From: Neopestalotiopsis rosae
Lineage: Eukaryota; Ascomycota; Sordariomycetes; Amphisphaeriales; Sporocadaceae
Length of the DNA: 64,000 bases
Assembly (NCBI GenBank): GCA_023078685.1
Contig: JALGAS010000006.1
Span: forward strand, 3,534,001 to 3,598,000
Direction: 5' to 3'
Shown here: positions 49,566 through 62,965 of the stretch, piece after piece
How positions within the stretch are numbered: position 1 is the first letter of the stretch
Layout: each line of letters starts with the position of its first letter
Made by a program: the position numbers and the translations under genes
Notes under the pieces: model-generated
Seen by the model: the letters and a program-made list of their open reading frames with translations, nothing else
Told to the model about the DNA's origin: nothing
Databases searched by the model: none

Positions 49566-52500
49566 GTTGCAGGGTAATCGGGTCTTACTGCCAGGGAGGG
49601 GAGCCTGCGAAGACGAGGCAAAGGAAAAAATCGGCGCTCTCTGTCGTTCTCGTAACCATTGTTCGTCAAGGCATCGCAATTGCTCTGTTGTTGAGCCCGG
49701 AGAAAATGCCAGTCAACCTGCCTGGTGGTGGTTTTGGCGAGTGCGTGTGGTGGTCAAAGTTGTTGCGTTGCGCGCCAGCGGCGGTTGGCGTGGGCGTTTT
49801 TTTTGGGTGGGAGTTGTTGGCCTGGCTGTTTTTTTTTAAGGTCCCAAGGGCGATGCGCGGTCTTGCAAAAGACAAGATACAAGATAGCGATACTTTTCCC
49901 TTTCTCTGGGCCCCCCGTAAGATTTCAATTGAACCAGCGGAAGCCCACGGGATCAAGTGACTGCTGCAACTTCTCCGAGTCCACACCTAGGTGCATCAAA
50001 GTGCAGAGCGTGTTTCAATGCTCGCGTCCGGACCTGGACCAATGGGCGGGCAGTTGTCGTGACGCTGGAACTAGTTGGACAAATACGTCCACTTCAGACG
50101 ACTTTCGAGAAATGAGGAGAGAGGTGAGGGATAAGCCGCTTTGGGTGGGTTCGAATCGGTAGCAGCTGGTCGAACCGGGTCAAAATTACTACAATAGAGA
50201 GGGAGAAACGAAGTCAAGCTGGTGAGAATGTCTGGAGAAAGAAACCTCAGCCCGTGAGTGAGAAGGAAGCCACAGTAGTATGTAGTGTACTACTACCCAT
50301 GAAAAGGCAAGGTTCTGGACTGGCTTTTTGGACGGAAGCAGCGCCAGGGGATGGATGGTCTGCAGGCATGAAGGACCTGGAGTAATGTAGGTACTCCGTG
50401 CCTAGTAGTCGAGTAGGCAAATGTCAAGCAGGAGTAGTAGAGGAGGTAGTAGTAGCGAGCGAGTGGTACATGCTTGGCTCTATGGTATGTAATGTGATGC
50501 GAGGTAGCGAGCGAGTCACTGGTCGGGCGGTCGCAAGCATTGATCAATTAGAATAGTGTACCGGTAGTGTAATTTGCATACTAGTCTGGTCCTATTCCGT
50601 GGAAAGCACAGAGCTCCTGGCTCCTTACCAAGATACTACCAAGTACGTACCTACCCATACCCATCTCTATCCTGGAAACCTGGGAACTTTACTACGTAGG
50701 TTAATAAGGTGTGTATCATAGACGCATCGACAGCGTACAATTCCCCAAACTAGTGTAAACAAGAGTTGCGTGGGTCTCGGCCAACTACCATGGGGGATCC
50801 GTAATGCCATGGAGATCATGCCACTCTGCTAGGTGGGCGGGCATAAACATCAATTGCTCCATCCATCTACGGAATACCTACCTTTGGAACAGTCTGATCC
50901 ACAGTTTTTTCCTCAACACGACTAACTACTCCATACTACTACTCGTCGTGGTCCTTCCTCCCAATACTTTACCTACGTACATGACTTGCCGGTTTGTCCA
51001 GTGCCCACCATGGGCATGTACGAAAGCGGGATCGTCGCCATCTCAGATCTCCATTCAAGAGGGGGACTGGAGCGCTTTGCTGGCCGCGCCGTGTGGTAAT
51101 TGCGCTGCACGCATTGCAGCCCGGAATCACATAATAATTAATGTACCTGCCTGGGTGCATATTCGTTGGACCACTGAGGTTGCTGCTTGTTTACCCTGAC
51201 CCTACAGCGGGCGGAGCTGGAGTCTGCAAAAGGTACGAGCTACGGCGTACCCTGTATGGAGTCAAGGTAAGCAGAAGCGCTGCTTGTTATTGCCCAGCTT
51301 CCAACAAGGCTTTGTTTTCCTGTCCTGCGCCTGCGAGATGTGTTCCACTCTTTTTTTGCCTTTTTGTTCTTGCCTACAGTATTTTATTTTTCCGTCTCTG
51401 TTTTGTTGCTTGTTCTGCACGTGCATTGATTGGTCCCTGCCGATTATCCATTCGAGGGCCCTGCACGGCGCGGCGACCATGTTCGTCCGCCAGGCGTTGC
51501 ACGGAGTACCGTAGGATGGACTGGCTGTTCTGTTTTCCGTCTTCCTTTTTCCTCCTTTACCTACAGCGGGCACATTACGTAGATGGACATTCAAGATAGA
51601 TAGATAGGGCTGGCACGCGCCGGGTGCTCGTTTATTTTTGATGACTCCTCTTGCGTGGTTTGCTAGTCACAAAACAGACCACTTGAACCAGTCCATTCGA
51701 GCAACAGGCCACAATGTAGTCCGCGCTCAACGCCAATGCCTTGTAGTAGAAAAACCAATGTCAACGGGTTTAGAAAAAAACATGTGCCCTCAACCATGGA
51801 ATGAAGCAGCAAAGCCAGCTCAGACCGCGCTGCGCCCGGTCCACCAGAGACCGCCCCGGAAAAGACTGGGTCTTGGTTATCAAGGCTTCGGCAAGTCACG
51901 ATGAATGGATCGGGGCTTGATAGGAGATCTTACCATCGGATAGTGTCAATCACTCTCTCGTCACACACGCAGCTTCATGCTACCGACGGGGTGAGCACGG
52001 AGCAGCAGCTCTGGCTCTGACTACGTAGTACTCGAAAGCAAGTAAAGGCCAAGCCACAGACCGATACGCCCTGGCAAATATTGTGACGACTGTAAGGCTC
52101 GTTCTTCATTCCCCCGGTGCCACACAGCTGCGAAGCTGCTGGCAGGCTGGCTACTAGTGGATCACGCTTTTCTTTTCTCAGGCGCCAGCCAGGGCTCAAA
52201 AATGTCTCCACGCGGGCTGGGTAGGTAGGTGAAGTGCGAGGCTTGAAGCGAAAACGACACAGGCTACCTATGCACACTAGTAGATTCTCTGCCTTGATTT
52301 GCATTTCTTCTTTGACTTCTCGATGTCCCGACAACTCGGCGCAATAATGGGGTTTGTCTTGATACTTGACTTGAGCTTCGACTGCTCTGCTCGATTCCAA
52401 TACGCTGGTACTGACACCATACTTGGGAATTTGCAATTCATCCATGGCACAGACGCCGCACGTATATTCATGGATACTAGCAAAACAAACCGGTCCGGCG

Positions 52501-55500
52501 TCTAGTTTTACTCGTCACTCGGCACATGCATACATCAGTCTGTAGGGAGCAGTGCAATCATTAGCAAGCATTACGGAATGCCGCTTCAGTTCCCTTTGTG
52601 TGTAAAGTACGGAACAGAGGCAGGCATTCGACCCTTGCCAGTCTCCCCGCGAACTGCGCCGTGCGTCAACTTCCTTGCCTCAATAAGCCTGATCTGACAA
52701 TTAGCGCCACTTTTCAGCAACACTAAACCGCCATTCGTCTGTTGCCGAGAACTCAACTTGGCCAAAGTCTGTCCAAGGCAAGCCCACCATGGCACTCAAG
52801 TGCAACTATTCAGGGCTTTGTCTTATATATGCCCCGTTACATATATCCATTCAATGTGACAGTGCGTCTGGTGTTCAAATTAGGGGTACAATTCCCCAGA
52901 AGAATTGACTGCACGCTATTCTGGATGACATCTCGAAACTTCAGACCTCCGGCGGCATATCGGCAGCAGGGGTCGGCGGATCGTGGAGGCAGATCACCGT
53001 CCGCCCACACAATATGGCAGTGGTCCAAGTTTCCTCTCGCACAGCCAGGAGACCACAACCTTAGCTGAGCCCCAGCCGGAGCGATATCTTATTTACAGTG
53101 GTGATTGAAGCACATGCTCCATGTTGTACGGCCTGTCTCCTCGCGCCGATCTTTCCATTTCAAAATGCCTGACACAAAACATACCCACGGCTGCTGCTGA
53201 ACGCTAATAATAATAATAAGAATAATAAGAATATCAATCCCTACATGTTTGCGTACGGCAAGGAAGATCGGGTCCCACTGCCTCTGGACGTACGAGGGGA
53301 GTTTGCTCTCCATTGTAATGGACGCTGTGCTCCATGACTGTGGTGTCATGGCTAGGTTCAGTAATCATGGCTTCAACAGATTATGCTTGCGTCTATGTTC
53401 CATCTTGAGTCCTTTTCATGCAGCACGATATCTGCTTCGTGGTTCAATCAAAAAGATGTTGGTTTGGCGGCAAAGAGAAGAAATAATCATACAATCAAGA
53501 TCCTCGAGGGTGATTGGCGGCTAATGAGATAGCGGCCGCAACTTATTCTGCAGGAGCAGGAACCAGGGAGGTCATCAACGGAGCCGACCTCATCTGCACT
53601 CCAGTGCCCCATGAAACCTGCGACATGGGCGCATAAATCCTACGGTAGCTACGGGTATGTTGTTTTCTTTCCTCGTGTCCCTAGCGACCCGTTGCCATGG
53701 CCCCAGGACTGCTCAACTTTCATGTTCCCAAAGTCCGAGCACTCTCTCGCTTGCAGGTTCTGCTATTGACGGTATCATTCAATCAAACAATCATCCAAAG
53801 TTTATATGAATCACCACTGCCAAGACAGCAAAAAGCCGCACCAGGTCCTTAAGCACAAAAATAAGTGTAACACTGGGGGAAATCCTTGACTGCATCACGA
53901 CTGCTGTAAGGGACCAAAGTTGCGCGTCACATCTTGCATCGTACCGATGGATGGGCTGAGATCTCTGTCTACTCCGTCAAATCAGAGTACCACGACCTGC
54001 CCCAGCGCGTAACGAGGAGTGGAGACCCTATGGATGGCGGCAACTTGTCGACCATGATACTGGATGACAGTCGAGGGCGCATACATCGTACATACAATAC
54101 TGTCACAAATGCAACAAGTTTGCACTTCAGCTGCCAAGATTGCCGCAAATGTCGTGCGAGCCAGTGCCGTGGATTTACAGTTGTGCGCTGTCACAGACCA
54201 ACACGCTGAAAGCTGTGCTGGAGGGAACAGGCATATTGTACCACCTGTCTTCCTTTTGCGCGCAAACACAGTAGGTTAGTTAACCTAGTCTATTGCGGAA
54301 AGGTACAGTTGTATTGTACAGAGTACCTATGTACATGGCCAGTATGATCGCATTCATTCACTCACCCGCGGCACATAGAGACTTGGCAAGTCTGCGGAAT
54401 TATTAACAGACCAAGCCAACGTCACTCTTTCAGGCTTTTCCCAGTCTACTTATTACGGAGGTTCTAGGACCTCAATGTGACTAAACTAATCTACACGTAC
54501 TATTCGACAAGACAAGCAGGGGAAAGGCCCGGGTATCGATCACAGCCGGCATCTTATCTGCTACAGTACTGGTCAGCATCGTTGTTGTCCCTTCAACCCC
54601 GGGATGACAACATGGATGGCACGCATTCAGCTACTTAATTGAACCTCAGTGTTGCACCCGAACTGGAACCCTCCAAAGGGCTCCAAATTTCAAGAGGGGG
54701 GAAGATGCACATAGACATAGGGCCACTGCCTTATTACAACATCCATATGAATACAAGCCCCTACCTACAACGCGCGTTTGAGGATCCGACAATGGACGGC
54801 CTGCTTATTACTTTATTGCCAAGCGCGGCAGACGGGAAGTCATGATACTCATCTATCCAATTCTTATGGCACGTTTTCGACAATTGCTCTGAGTGTTTTT
54901 TTTTCACCGCCTTGTGTCTCAAATGGAAGCATGCAGTCTAGCTTTCTCATAGGCCGTGGTGCCTACAGAAGCTGATGCAGATCCCCTGACAACCATCAAA
55001 CATGCATTCGCTACCATTCGAGATTGTCGAGGAATTTGTTCCCTTCATCATGATAATTGAGGCGCTGGCTGCTACCAATCGTTCAAAATAAAGCTAATGA
55101 GCACATACAGGTATATAGATTTACTTTTCAGTCGCATGCTAATGTTCCAACGTTGGCATGATCACTAAGCTGTTTCACAACCATGCTCAAAAAGCACTAT
55201 GGATAGGTATATTCGTGCGGAGGGCACCCGACTTCTCCGGATTTGCGGATTTGGGTCTTCTTCGTCGTCCCATATCCCTTCGTCGGCTGTCCACACTAGA
55301 CTAAGGCACTGGCCGGCGCATCTTGTGGTGCAGTCGACCCCTCCTAGGTACATACCCCTCTCAGACATCGCTCGAATTTTTTTGCAAATACCATTCATTG
55401 AGGGATTGGGCATGTCTAAATTTGCGCCCAGCGCAGAGGCTAAGGACTTGCAGCTTTCCTTTGCTGGCGTTGGCGGCAAGGACCGGCGCCCTGATGGAAG

Positions 55501-58500
55501 CTGAACATTTTGGCACCGATAAGCTGGCAGCTGGCTCTTACCATGCAGGGACTATTCCAGAAGTCGTTTCGTCCAACCGAATTCATGGATATCGGCTGAC
55601 TACCTACCCATCTGCCATCTAGAACCCCGAGTTCGAGTCCCTCAAAAGAATTCAACGTTTCGTCATGAAAAGGGCTTCACCGCCTCTGAAGTCGTCCCAG
55701 ATGAAGCCCTCACCAGCCTATTACCACGGGAAAGCCGACTGATGACATCACTTCAGGTGGATTTATCGCTATTGGGACACTTCCTCTCATCCCAGCCATC
55801 CTCCTACCTAATAGAGCCGCGACAGCGATCTCGTCTGGTAGCTAGCTCTAAGACTAGCCAAATCCGAGGTCCGTTGGGGCTATTATAAGGGCAAAAAAAG
55901 GTAAACAGGTGGTGCTAGGCAAGGTGTGAAACCCATAGAGCCGGTAAGGGAACTAGCTTTCGTGGGCACAACGGTCGTCCAAAAGAGCGCTTGACCGGAA
56001 TTCTTATTACTCCATTTTTTTTTCTGTTTGAATCTAGACGGATGGCGAGATATCCGAGCGCCCACACAAATTGATATGGGTAAGAAAGATCCTGGAACCT
56101 AGATTAAATTCCCTTGTGGCGGAGACAATGTCGTAAGGTCCTCCCATCGGCATCACGATCTTTGAAAAAAATTCTCCAGCCACAACAGGAGCAGGCGCAA
56201 CCAGTCAAGCCAGTGCTGCCAGGCACACCCGATGGCTGAGGGATAAATCGAGATTTATGTCGTTCGAGAACACCATATGGATCAATTGATCTTCGAGAAC
56301 TTGCCAACTTGCCAACAAGCCCATGTCTATCTAATGGAGACGGAGACCACTTACGGTCAATCCTGAAGCTAATCTCGAGTGGAAACGATAGAGAAGAAGA
56401 AAGATCATCCAGTCGCTTTGCTTTCCCCAGACCTAGCGCCAATGTCATGCAACCCAGTAAAAGCACATCACACAGATCAGTCGATTATGTTTGATATGCT
56501 CTGGGCACCAGGAACAAGTACCAAGCTGGAACAGCAAATTGGCGATGGAAAGTTGAATATTAGCGTGTCCGTTGGAAAAAAGAGGCCCAGAACCGAGAAA
56601 AAAACTTGGTAATGTGTAGGGATAATGCCTCTACCTCCGCATACGACAACTCAGCAATCTAGGCGCCACCTGTCCGCCGGCACTTGGAAACAGCCAAAGA
56701 AAAGGAACAACCTGAGGCGCAAAAATTGGCCAAGCAAGCAAAAGATACTGGGCCGGAAAGGATTGTAAATAGATTGGTAATACTGAAAAAAAAGAGTTGC
56801 GAAGGAAGTTGACAAAAGTACAGAGGAGAGCGAGCACCGCCGCACTGGTAAGGTAGCAGCAGCAAGCAACATGGCAACGAGCAAGAACACCGGGTGTTTC
56901 GTGCCGGGACTTAGCACTGCAACACTACCCGTATATCCTACGATCGTTCTCGGGCCCTGAGCCCAGCTGAGGTTGCGTTGCTTTCCTTTCCCCAGGAAAC
57001 AAAAAAAAGGCACGATAATAATGACCCGACTTGGTTCTCTATTTTGGTTGCTGCTCGGGCCCTTTCTTTTTTTTGCGCTCTCGCATCGCTTCTCGCAACT
57101 CTCCCCCCACTCCCCGAGAACGAAACCTGAGCAACACATCTAGCCACAAACTCAACAGGTTTCCTGTTTTATGAATGATGGGGTCGCCGTTCCTTCAATT
57201 CAGCCTGTAGTAACTATGCTTGTCTGCCTCTAGCTGTGACATGGAAGATGGTTGTAGCCAAGTAGTACTTTGCATATTGGAAGAATAATAAAAAAAGAGC
57301 GCTTGTCAACATGGACAGTAGGTGATTAAAGTTTTGCTCGTGTTGTTGGCGTAACGGATTTCCATCAAAGTTCAGGCGATCTTTTCCAAACGTTGCGCCA
57401 TGTTGAGCACTTCCCAGTTGAGAAAATGGCTTCCGTGGCTCGCTATTGGTCGACACCATGCTGAACCATTATTTTTTTCAGCCGCCTGGGCGCATGCAAG
57501 CCAGCATTGCTGGGGACTAGGCTCTTACATACTGTAGTAGAATGTACTATGTACGACATTCACACCTTTTGAACCTGCTTTTGCCCAGAGCGCGAGCCAA
57601 ACCAGGCTTGCCAGGGTAAGCTGTCCAGCTCCTTCTTGCATGTCGGATTCGTTGGCTAGCTTAAGGTTTTCCCCATAGTGTTGTGCCTTCCGATCCAGTT
57701 GTTTTGGTGGCAGCACGCAAAGATGACGTGAACTACGGGCGTTACTTACAGCTGTTGGATGAGGGGGTGGCTCATGCTCAGGCCGCCGAACCGAACTGTG
57801 GCATCCAAGCATTATTGTCTACTATAACTTTGTAGTACGGTGAGAGACACGATGCACCGATGAGAGACGAAAGGCTCCATCTTCGGAAGACGCGATGATC
57901 ATTCATACAGAGTGGCAGATATGACACACGATTCCCGGACGAGATCCAAAGATAAGCTTTGAGTGGGAACGAGAAAGGATGGGTGTGAAACCTGTGATTG
58001 ACTATTTCGATATGCCGATTATGATCGCTTGTTATTTTGGGATCTGAGTCCTTTTACGGCAGGCCATCTCTATTGCATGTATCCGAAAGGTAAAAGTATC
58101 CTAGCCTGCGAAGCTTGTTCCCCGGCTTGCCCGGTTTCCTACGGTATATATCTGGGAGGGATAAAGTTAGGGCGTGTACATGCGCACACATACACCTAAG
58201 GAGTACGTACGACCAACAAGAAAAGGATGAAACCAAGAAAGAAGAAGTCTGGAATGTCTCACTATGGCTTGAGTTTCTACTGGCTTTGGGATCCGCTATG
58301 CATCTCTCCTCCACTGCCCAGGAGAAGAAAGATCGGAGTCTGGATCCTGCATATGAAGGGTCTCTGTCCAAAGCAGGGGAAAACAAAGCCTTCAATCGAG
58401 TGAGAGGCAGCAAGCAAGCAAGCAAGCTGGCAAAGTTCCAACCATGCATTTTTCCCCCCATTGCTCACGGGATGGGCGATTCTGATCCATAACGAGATGA

Positions 58501-60126
58501 TCAAGATCCCAGTGCTGACCGCGACCAGGGCCCGGAACCTGCGCCAAAGTTCGGTTTTAGGTGGCCGATTGGCCGCCCGTCATTGGCCAATCCTCATATG
58601 TCGTCAGCCGGATCACCAGCCAACCAGATAACGCGTCCGTTGGGCTCGTCCGACGCGTCTCACGTGGATTTGTGTTAAGGGTCTGCTTGTCTGTTTTCCA
58701 TTAAATGATCCGACTTGCCAGTAGTAGTACTGTACCTAGCGGTAGCCGCTTGATGAGATCTTGATCAGTTGACGCGGCATGCTCGGTCCGGTTCTTTTCT
58801 ACCAAGATCCTTCTTTTTCAAGATTACCTTCTTTGCCCAGAAGGAGAAGTTCAGGGTCCCCCCAAGAAGGAGCCAACGGCGCGTCCTGGCAAGCCTGGTC
58901 GACGCCTCGTCTGACTTCTCGTGTAAAAACCCCCCGTATCGATCCGGATGGGATGGCCGGCGGGGTACATCCCGGCAGCGCACCGGAGATGTAAACGAGA
59001 TTTTGGGGAATCTGTCTAAATGTAGTGTGAGTCTGGTGGTACAGCGCCTGCGAAAGGGAAGCAAGTTCTACTACAGTAGAATGAAAACCATACCCCTGGT
59101 GCTAGGGCAGTGAGGCTGCATAAACTAATAAACTCTGCTTACGCAGTACCCAAATCGCTCTTTCTTTCTCTCATTTTCTTAAGCTTGTGCAATTTGGGAC
59201 GAACCATCAAACTGTGACTCGCTGCTCGCCGAGATTTGGCGAGCTGACAGCCCAGACTGCTTGCTCTTCGCATCATTTGGGTCCATCATCCGGGCTTGGT
59301 GTGCCAGCTACATGATCCAGGCTGTGGCTTACATAGGTGGACAGCAAGTGTACGTGCCTACGAGCTACAGGCGGCGACAATCTCGGAGAGAAAGCCTTAT
59401 CGGCGCATTATAATAGTTGGAAACGGCCTCATCTTTAACGATGGATAGATTCTCGAATTGGATCCAGTATGAGAGATACTGACTCGATGCTTGATGCCAA
59501 AAGCTCCTGCAAGCCTGCAGAGCATAGTGGTTCGCCACTGTAATACATCCGAGGCAGGAATCAATTAACACCGCCGAGCCCCGTGAACTCCTGCATCGCA
59601 ATCGAAGGAAAATAGATGAAACAAACAAAACTTCTGTTGAGATATCCGAAGACCCGACGATTGATGATTTCTTTTGATGCGATTTACTTCGTAATATTCC
59701 TGGCAATACGTAGAGGTGATGATCCATAGATTTCATACTGTAGCAAAAGCCATGAAATCGCTGTACCCAATCAGCTTACCCCGCGATGACCCCACCTTCA
59801 ACGACATCCGTCGATTTTTGTGCCTGAGCAGAGATGAATTTTTGATTCGGAGCAAACTGGGACTGACTGTATGCCGTGGAACAGCTCGTCAAAAATCTGT
59901 CACAATTCCCAACCGACGACATAAACTCTGATCATATCGTGGTCAGGATACAAGGGACAGCCATTTCTCGTGTGCGAAGAGGCTGGAGCGACACTGCACC
60001 TGCAAGCAATTTCTTAGAGTGGTCTGATTGCACGTGGCAAACATCGAGCTTTCCACCTACAACCAACCTCAGGGAGGAAAAAGAAGCAACACAAGTAAAC
60101 AAGTCCGTGCAAATCCAGCCACAAAC
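49566..60126. other. 10.6 kb stretch without a recognisable gene
   Basis: The left part is the promoter of the minus-strand disordered protein and the right few hundred bases are the leader of GCN20. In between no open frame above about 165 codons appears and none has a domain I know. Recurrent GTAGGTA/TACCTAC motifs occur (50640-50700, 50876, 50972, 52224), together with a repeated GTAGCGAGCGAGT near 50453 and 50500, and an AAT-rich microsatellite at 53205-53232. No transposon coding sequence or long terminal repeats seen. Confidence 0.5.
53205..53232. repeat. AAT-rich microsatellite
   Basis: Imperfect TAA/AAT tandem repeat interrupted by G at two places, in a gene-free stretch. Confidence 0.7.
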
Positions 60127-62434
60127 ATGGAGTCTGACATCAGGGCCGTGCTGCCGGATGTTGACCCGGTCGTGTCCGAGTACTCGGCCGGATACCTGAG
60201 GCACGCCTCCATGGCATGGACCGATGAGGAGGAGGCTACCGGGCTGTCGCCGCTCGCCGAGGCCGCCGTCGCCATCACGGAGCTACTCATGTCCGCGTCC
60301 GGCAATGCGACCGGCGCCGACCAGAAGAAGATCCAGGATCTGGTTGCCAAGTGGGTTGAGAAGTACGAGGCCGTCAACAATGAGAATGGAGAGCGCAGAG
60401 GCCCTTCGGCCGCCAAGCGTCTGGATCAGGCCATTCAGGTTGGCGCCCAGCGCAACATGTCATCCACTCTCGCTGTAGCCACCGGCAGCATTGATCTAGA
60501 GTCTGCCAACCAGCGCAAGGTCGAGTCCAAGGTCGACCGCAAGAAACTGGAGAAGGCCGAGCGCAAGATTGCTGCCAAGCAGAGCAAGAAGCAGTTCAAG
60601 AACGTCGAGTACGAGGCTTCCAGGCTTCTGGATCAGCCCGACTCTACGCAGTCGTACGAGGAATTCTACATGGCTGTCAATCCTCTCCAACTGGGTGGCA
60701 GCTCCAACAAGAGCAAGGATATCAAGATCGACAGCATCGATGTGTCCATCAGTGGTCAGCGTATCTTGACGGACACTACATTTACTCTGGCTTATGGACA
60801 TCGCTATGGTTTGGTTGGTAACAACGGTGTGGGTAAATCCACGCTTCTGCGCGCTTTATCTCGAAGAGAAGTTCCCATCCCGACGCACATTTCCATTCTC
60901 CACGTCGAGCAAGAGGTACGTGACGTGAATCAAAACTGCTTTCTGGCAATGATACTAATGATTACAGCTTTCGGGAGACGATACACCTGCCATCCAGGCT
61001 GTTCTGGATGCTGATGTTTGGCGAAAAGTCCTGCTCAGAGAACAAGGCGAAATCACCGAGAAGCTTGCAGGCATCGAAGCCCAGCGCTCTTCCATGGCTG
61101 ATACCTCGGCTGATGCAAGCAGGCTTGACCGGGATCGCGAGGCTCTGGACAACAAGCTTGGTGACATTCAAGACAAGTTGGCCGAGATGGAGTCGGATAA
61201 GGCAGAGTCCAGAGCGGCCAGTATCCTTGCCGGTCTGGGTTTCTCTCCAGAACGTCAACAGTTTGCCACCAAGACCTTCTCTGGTGGTTGGCGTATGCGT
61301 CTTGCTCTTGCCAGAGCACTCTTCTGCGAGCCTGATCTACTGCTTCTCGACGAACCGTCCAACATGTTGGACGTTCCATCTATCACTTTCCTTTCCAACT
61401 ACCTGCAGGGATATCCCAGCACTGTCCTGGTCGTTTCTCACGACAGAGCATTCCTCAACGAGGTTGCTACTGACATCATTCACCAACACTCAGAGAGACT
61501 CGACTACTACAGAGGAGCCAACTTTGAGTCCTTCTACGCTACCAAGGAAGAGCGCAAGAAGATTTACCAACGAGAGTACGAGAACAATGTGGCTCAGCGC
61601 GCACATCTCCAGGCCTTTATTGACAAGTTCCGGTACAATGCTGGAAAGGCTGCCGAAGCACAGTCGCGTATCAAGAAGCTGGAGCGTATGCCAATTCTCG
61701 CACCACCAGAGCAAGAGTACAGTGTCAAATTTAAGTTCCCCGACGTGGAGAAGCTTTCGCCACCCATTGTGCAGATGTCGGGCGTCACCTTTGGCTACAA
61801 CGAAAACAATACCTTGCTCAAGGATGTCGACCTGGATGTGCAGCTTGACTCCCGAATCGGTATCGTGGGTCCCAACGGTGCGGGTAAGACAACAATTCTC
61901 AAGCTTCTCATCGGCAAGCTGTCGCCTACCCAAGGTCTTATCTCGCAACATACGAGACTCCGTATTGGTTTCTTTGCTCAGCACCACGTTGATGCTCTCG
62001 ACCTGACCATGAGCGCAGTCAGCTTCATGGCCAAGGAATACCCTGGCCGGGCTGAAGAAGAGTATCGAAGACAACTTGGTGCTTTTGGTATTACTGGCAC
62101 GACGGGTCTACAAAAGATGGGAGTCTTGTCTGGTGGTCAAAAGTCTCGTGTCGCCTTTGCATGTCTTGCCCTCACCAACCCGCACATTCTGGTTCTCGAC
62201 GAACCTTCTAACCATCTTGATATTGAAGCCATGGATGCCCTCGCCGAGGCTCTTCAGCAGTTCCAGGGTGGTGTGCTCATGGTATCTCACGATGTCACTA
62301 TGCTCCAGACTGTATGCACGAGTCTGTGGGTGTGCGAGAACGGTACAGTTTGGAAATTCCCTGGCGATGTTCAGGCCTACAAGAAGAGGATCACTGCCCA
62401 GGCAGACGCTTCGGGTGTCGTCAAGGCTCACTAG
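60127..62434 (+). CDS. GCN20: ABC-F ATPase, Gcn20 homologue
   Basis: Two exons: 60127-60915 and 60968-62434 (intron 52 bp), 751 residues, nearly the same length as yeast Gcn20. Gcn20 binds Gcn1 and the ribosome and helps uncharged tRNA activate the eIF2alpha kinase Gcn2 during amino-acid starvation; it has no membrane domain. Seen: an N-terminal helical region (Gcn1-binding in yeast), Walker A GNNGVGKST (231-239), signature FSGGWRMR (about 366), LDEPSNMLD, the linker with the charged AEAQSRIKKLE, second Walker A GPNGAGKTT (564-572), signature LSGGQKSR (about 650), LDEPSNHLD and a C-terminus ending in GVVKAH close to yeast. The intron falls between the first Walker A and its signature. The ATG is in good context (ACAAACATGG) and is the first in the frame. 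Confidence 0.96.
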
Positions 62435-62965
62435 AGATAATATTCCAGCTAGCATCAAAATCAAAAGACAAAAGCGCCATTGGGTACAGGCTCTTTTGGC
62501 TTGCCTCCCCAAACGTGCCACGTCACCTTTATGCAAAAGCCCTGTCTCCTGACTTTCAAATGTTTCCTTTATAAGTTCAATCAAAGCGACGTCTTTCAAC
62601 ACCCACCGCGCTACAGGTCACAGTAGTGCAGTGGTAACCGCTCCGATTCCTAGAAACCTTGAATCATTAACTCTCTCTCTGGCTGGGGCCGTCCTCACCC
62701 AGCCAAATTTTTGACGGTTCGATTCCCGTGCGTGTCTACTTCTGTCTTCTTTGCTCCTTTGAGGCGAAAATCTGCATCCTTGATCTTTCCAGAAGAGTCT
62801 TGTCAAAAGTAAGAAAGCCCATTCATATTGACTCATGCAATATGGTTGCAGCGACTTTTCTGGTTTTCAAAATGAAAACTTATATAACAGCTCGTCATAA
62901 TTCTAGTATTTTCGTCATGGCCAACTAGCGAAGGAGTATGGCCGATATGTGGCCGTCTATGGCTA
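62435..62965. other. intergenic, 0.5 kb, between converging genes
   Basis: Shared 3' flank of GCN20 (+) and the LanC-like gene (-). It contains a pol III-like A box (62624-62634), a perfect 7-bp hairpin (62681-62687 with 62698-62704) and a B box (62716-62726). I could not fold these into a valid tRNA; see findings. Confidence 0.55.

Noticed and set aside
50140..50160. GGGTTCGAATC resembling a tRNA B box
   Set aside because: No A box at proper distance and no T stem.
61008..62006. 332-codon plus-strand open frame
   Set aside because: Out-of-frame shadow of GCN20 exon 2; Ser/Arg/Thr-rich with no ABC motifs.
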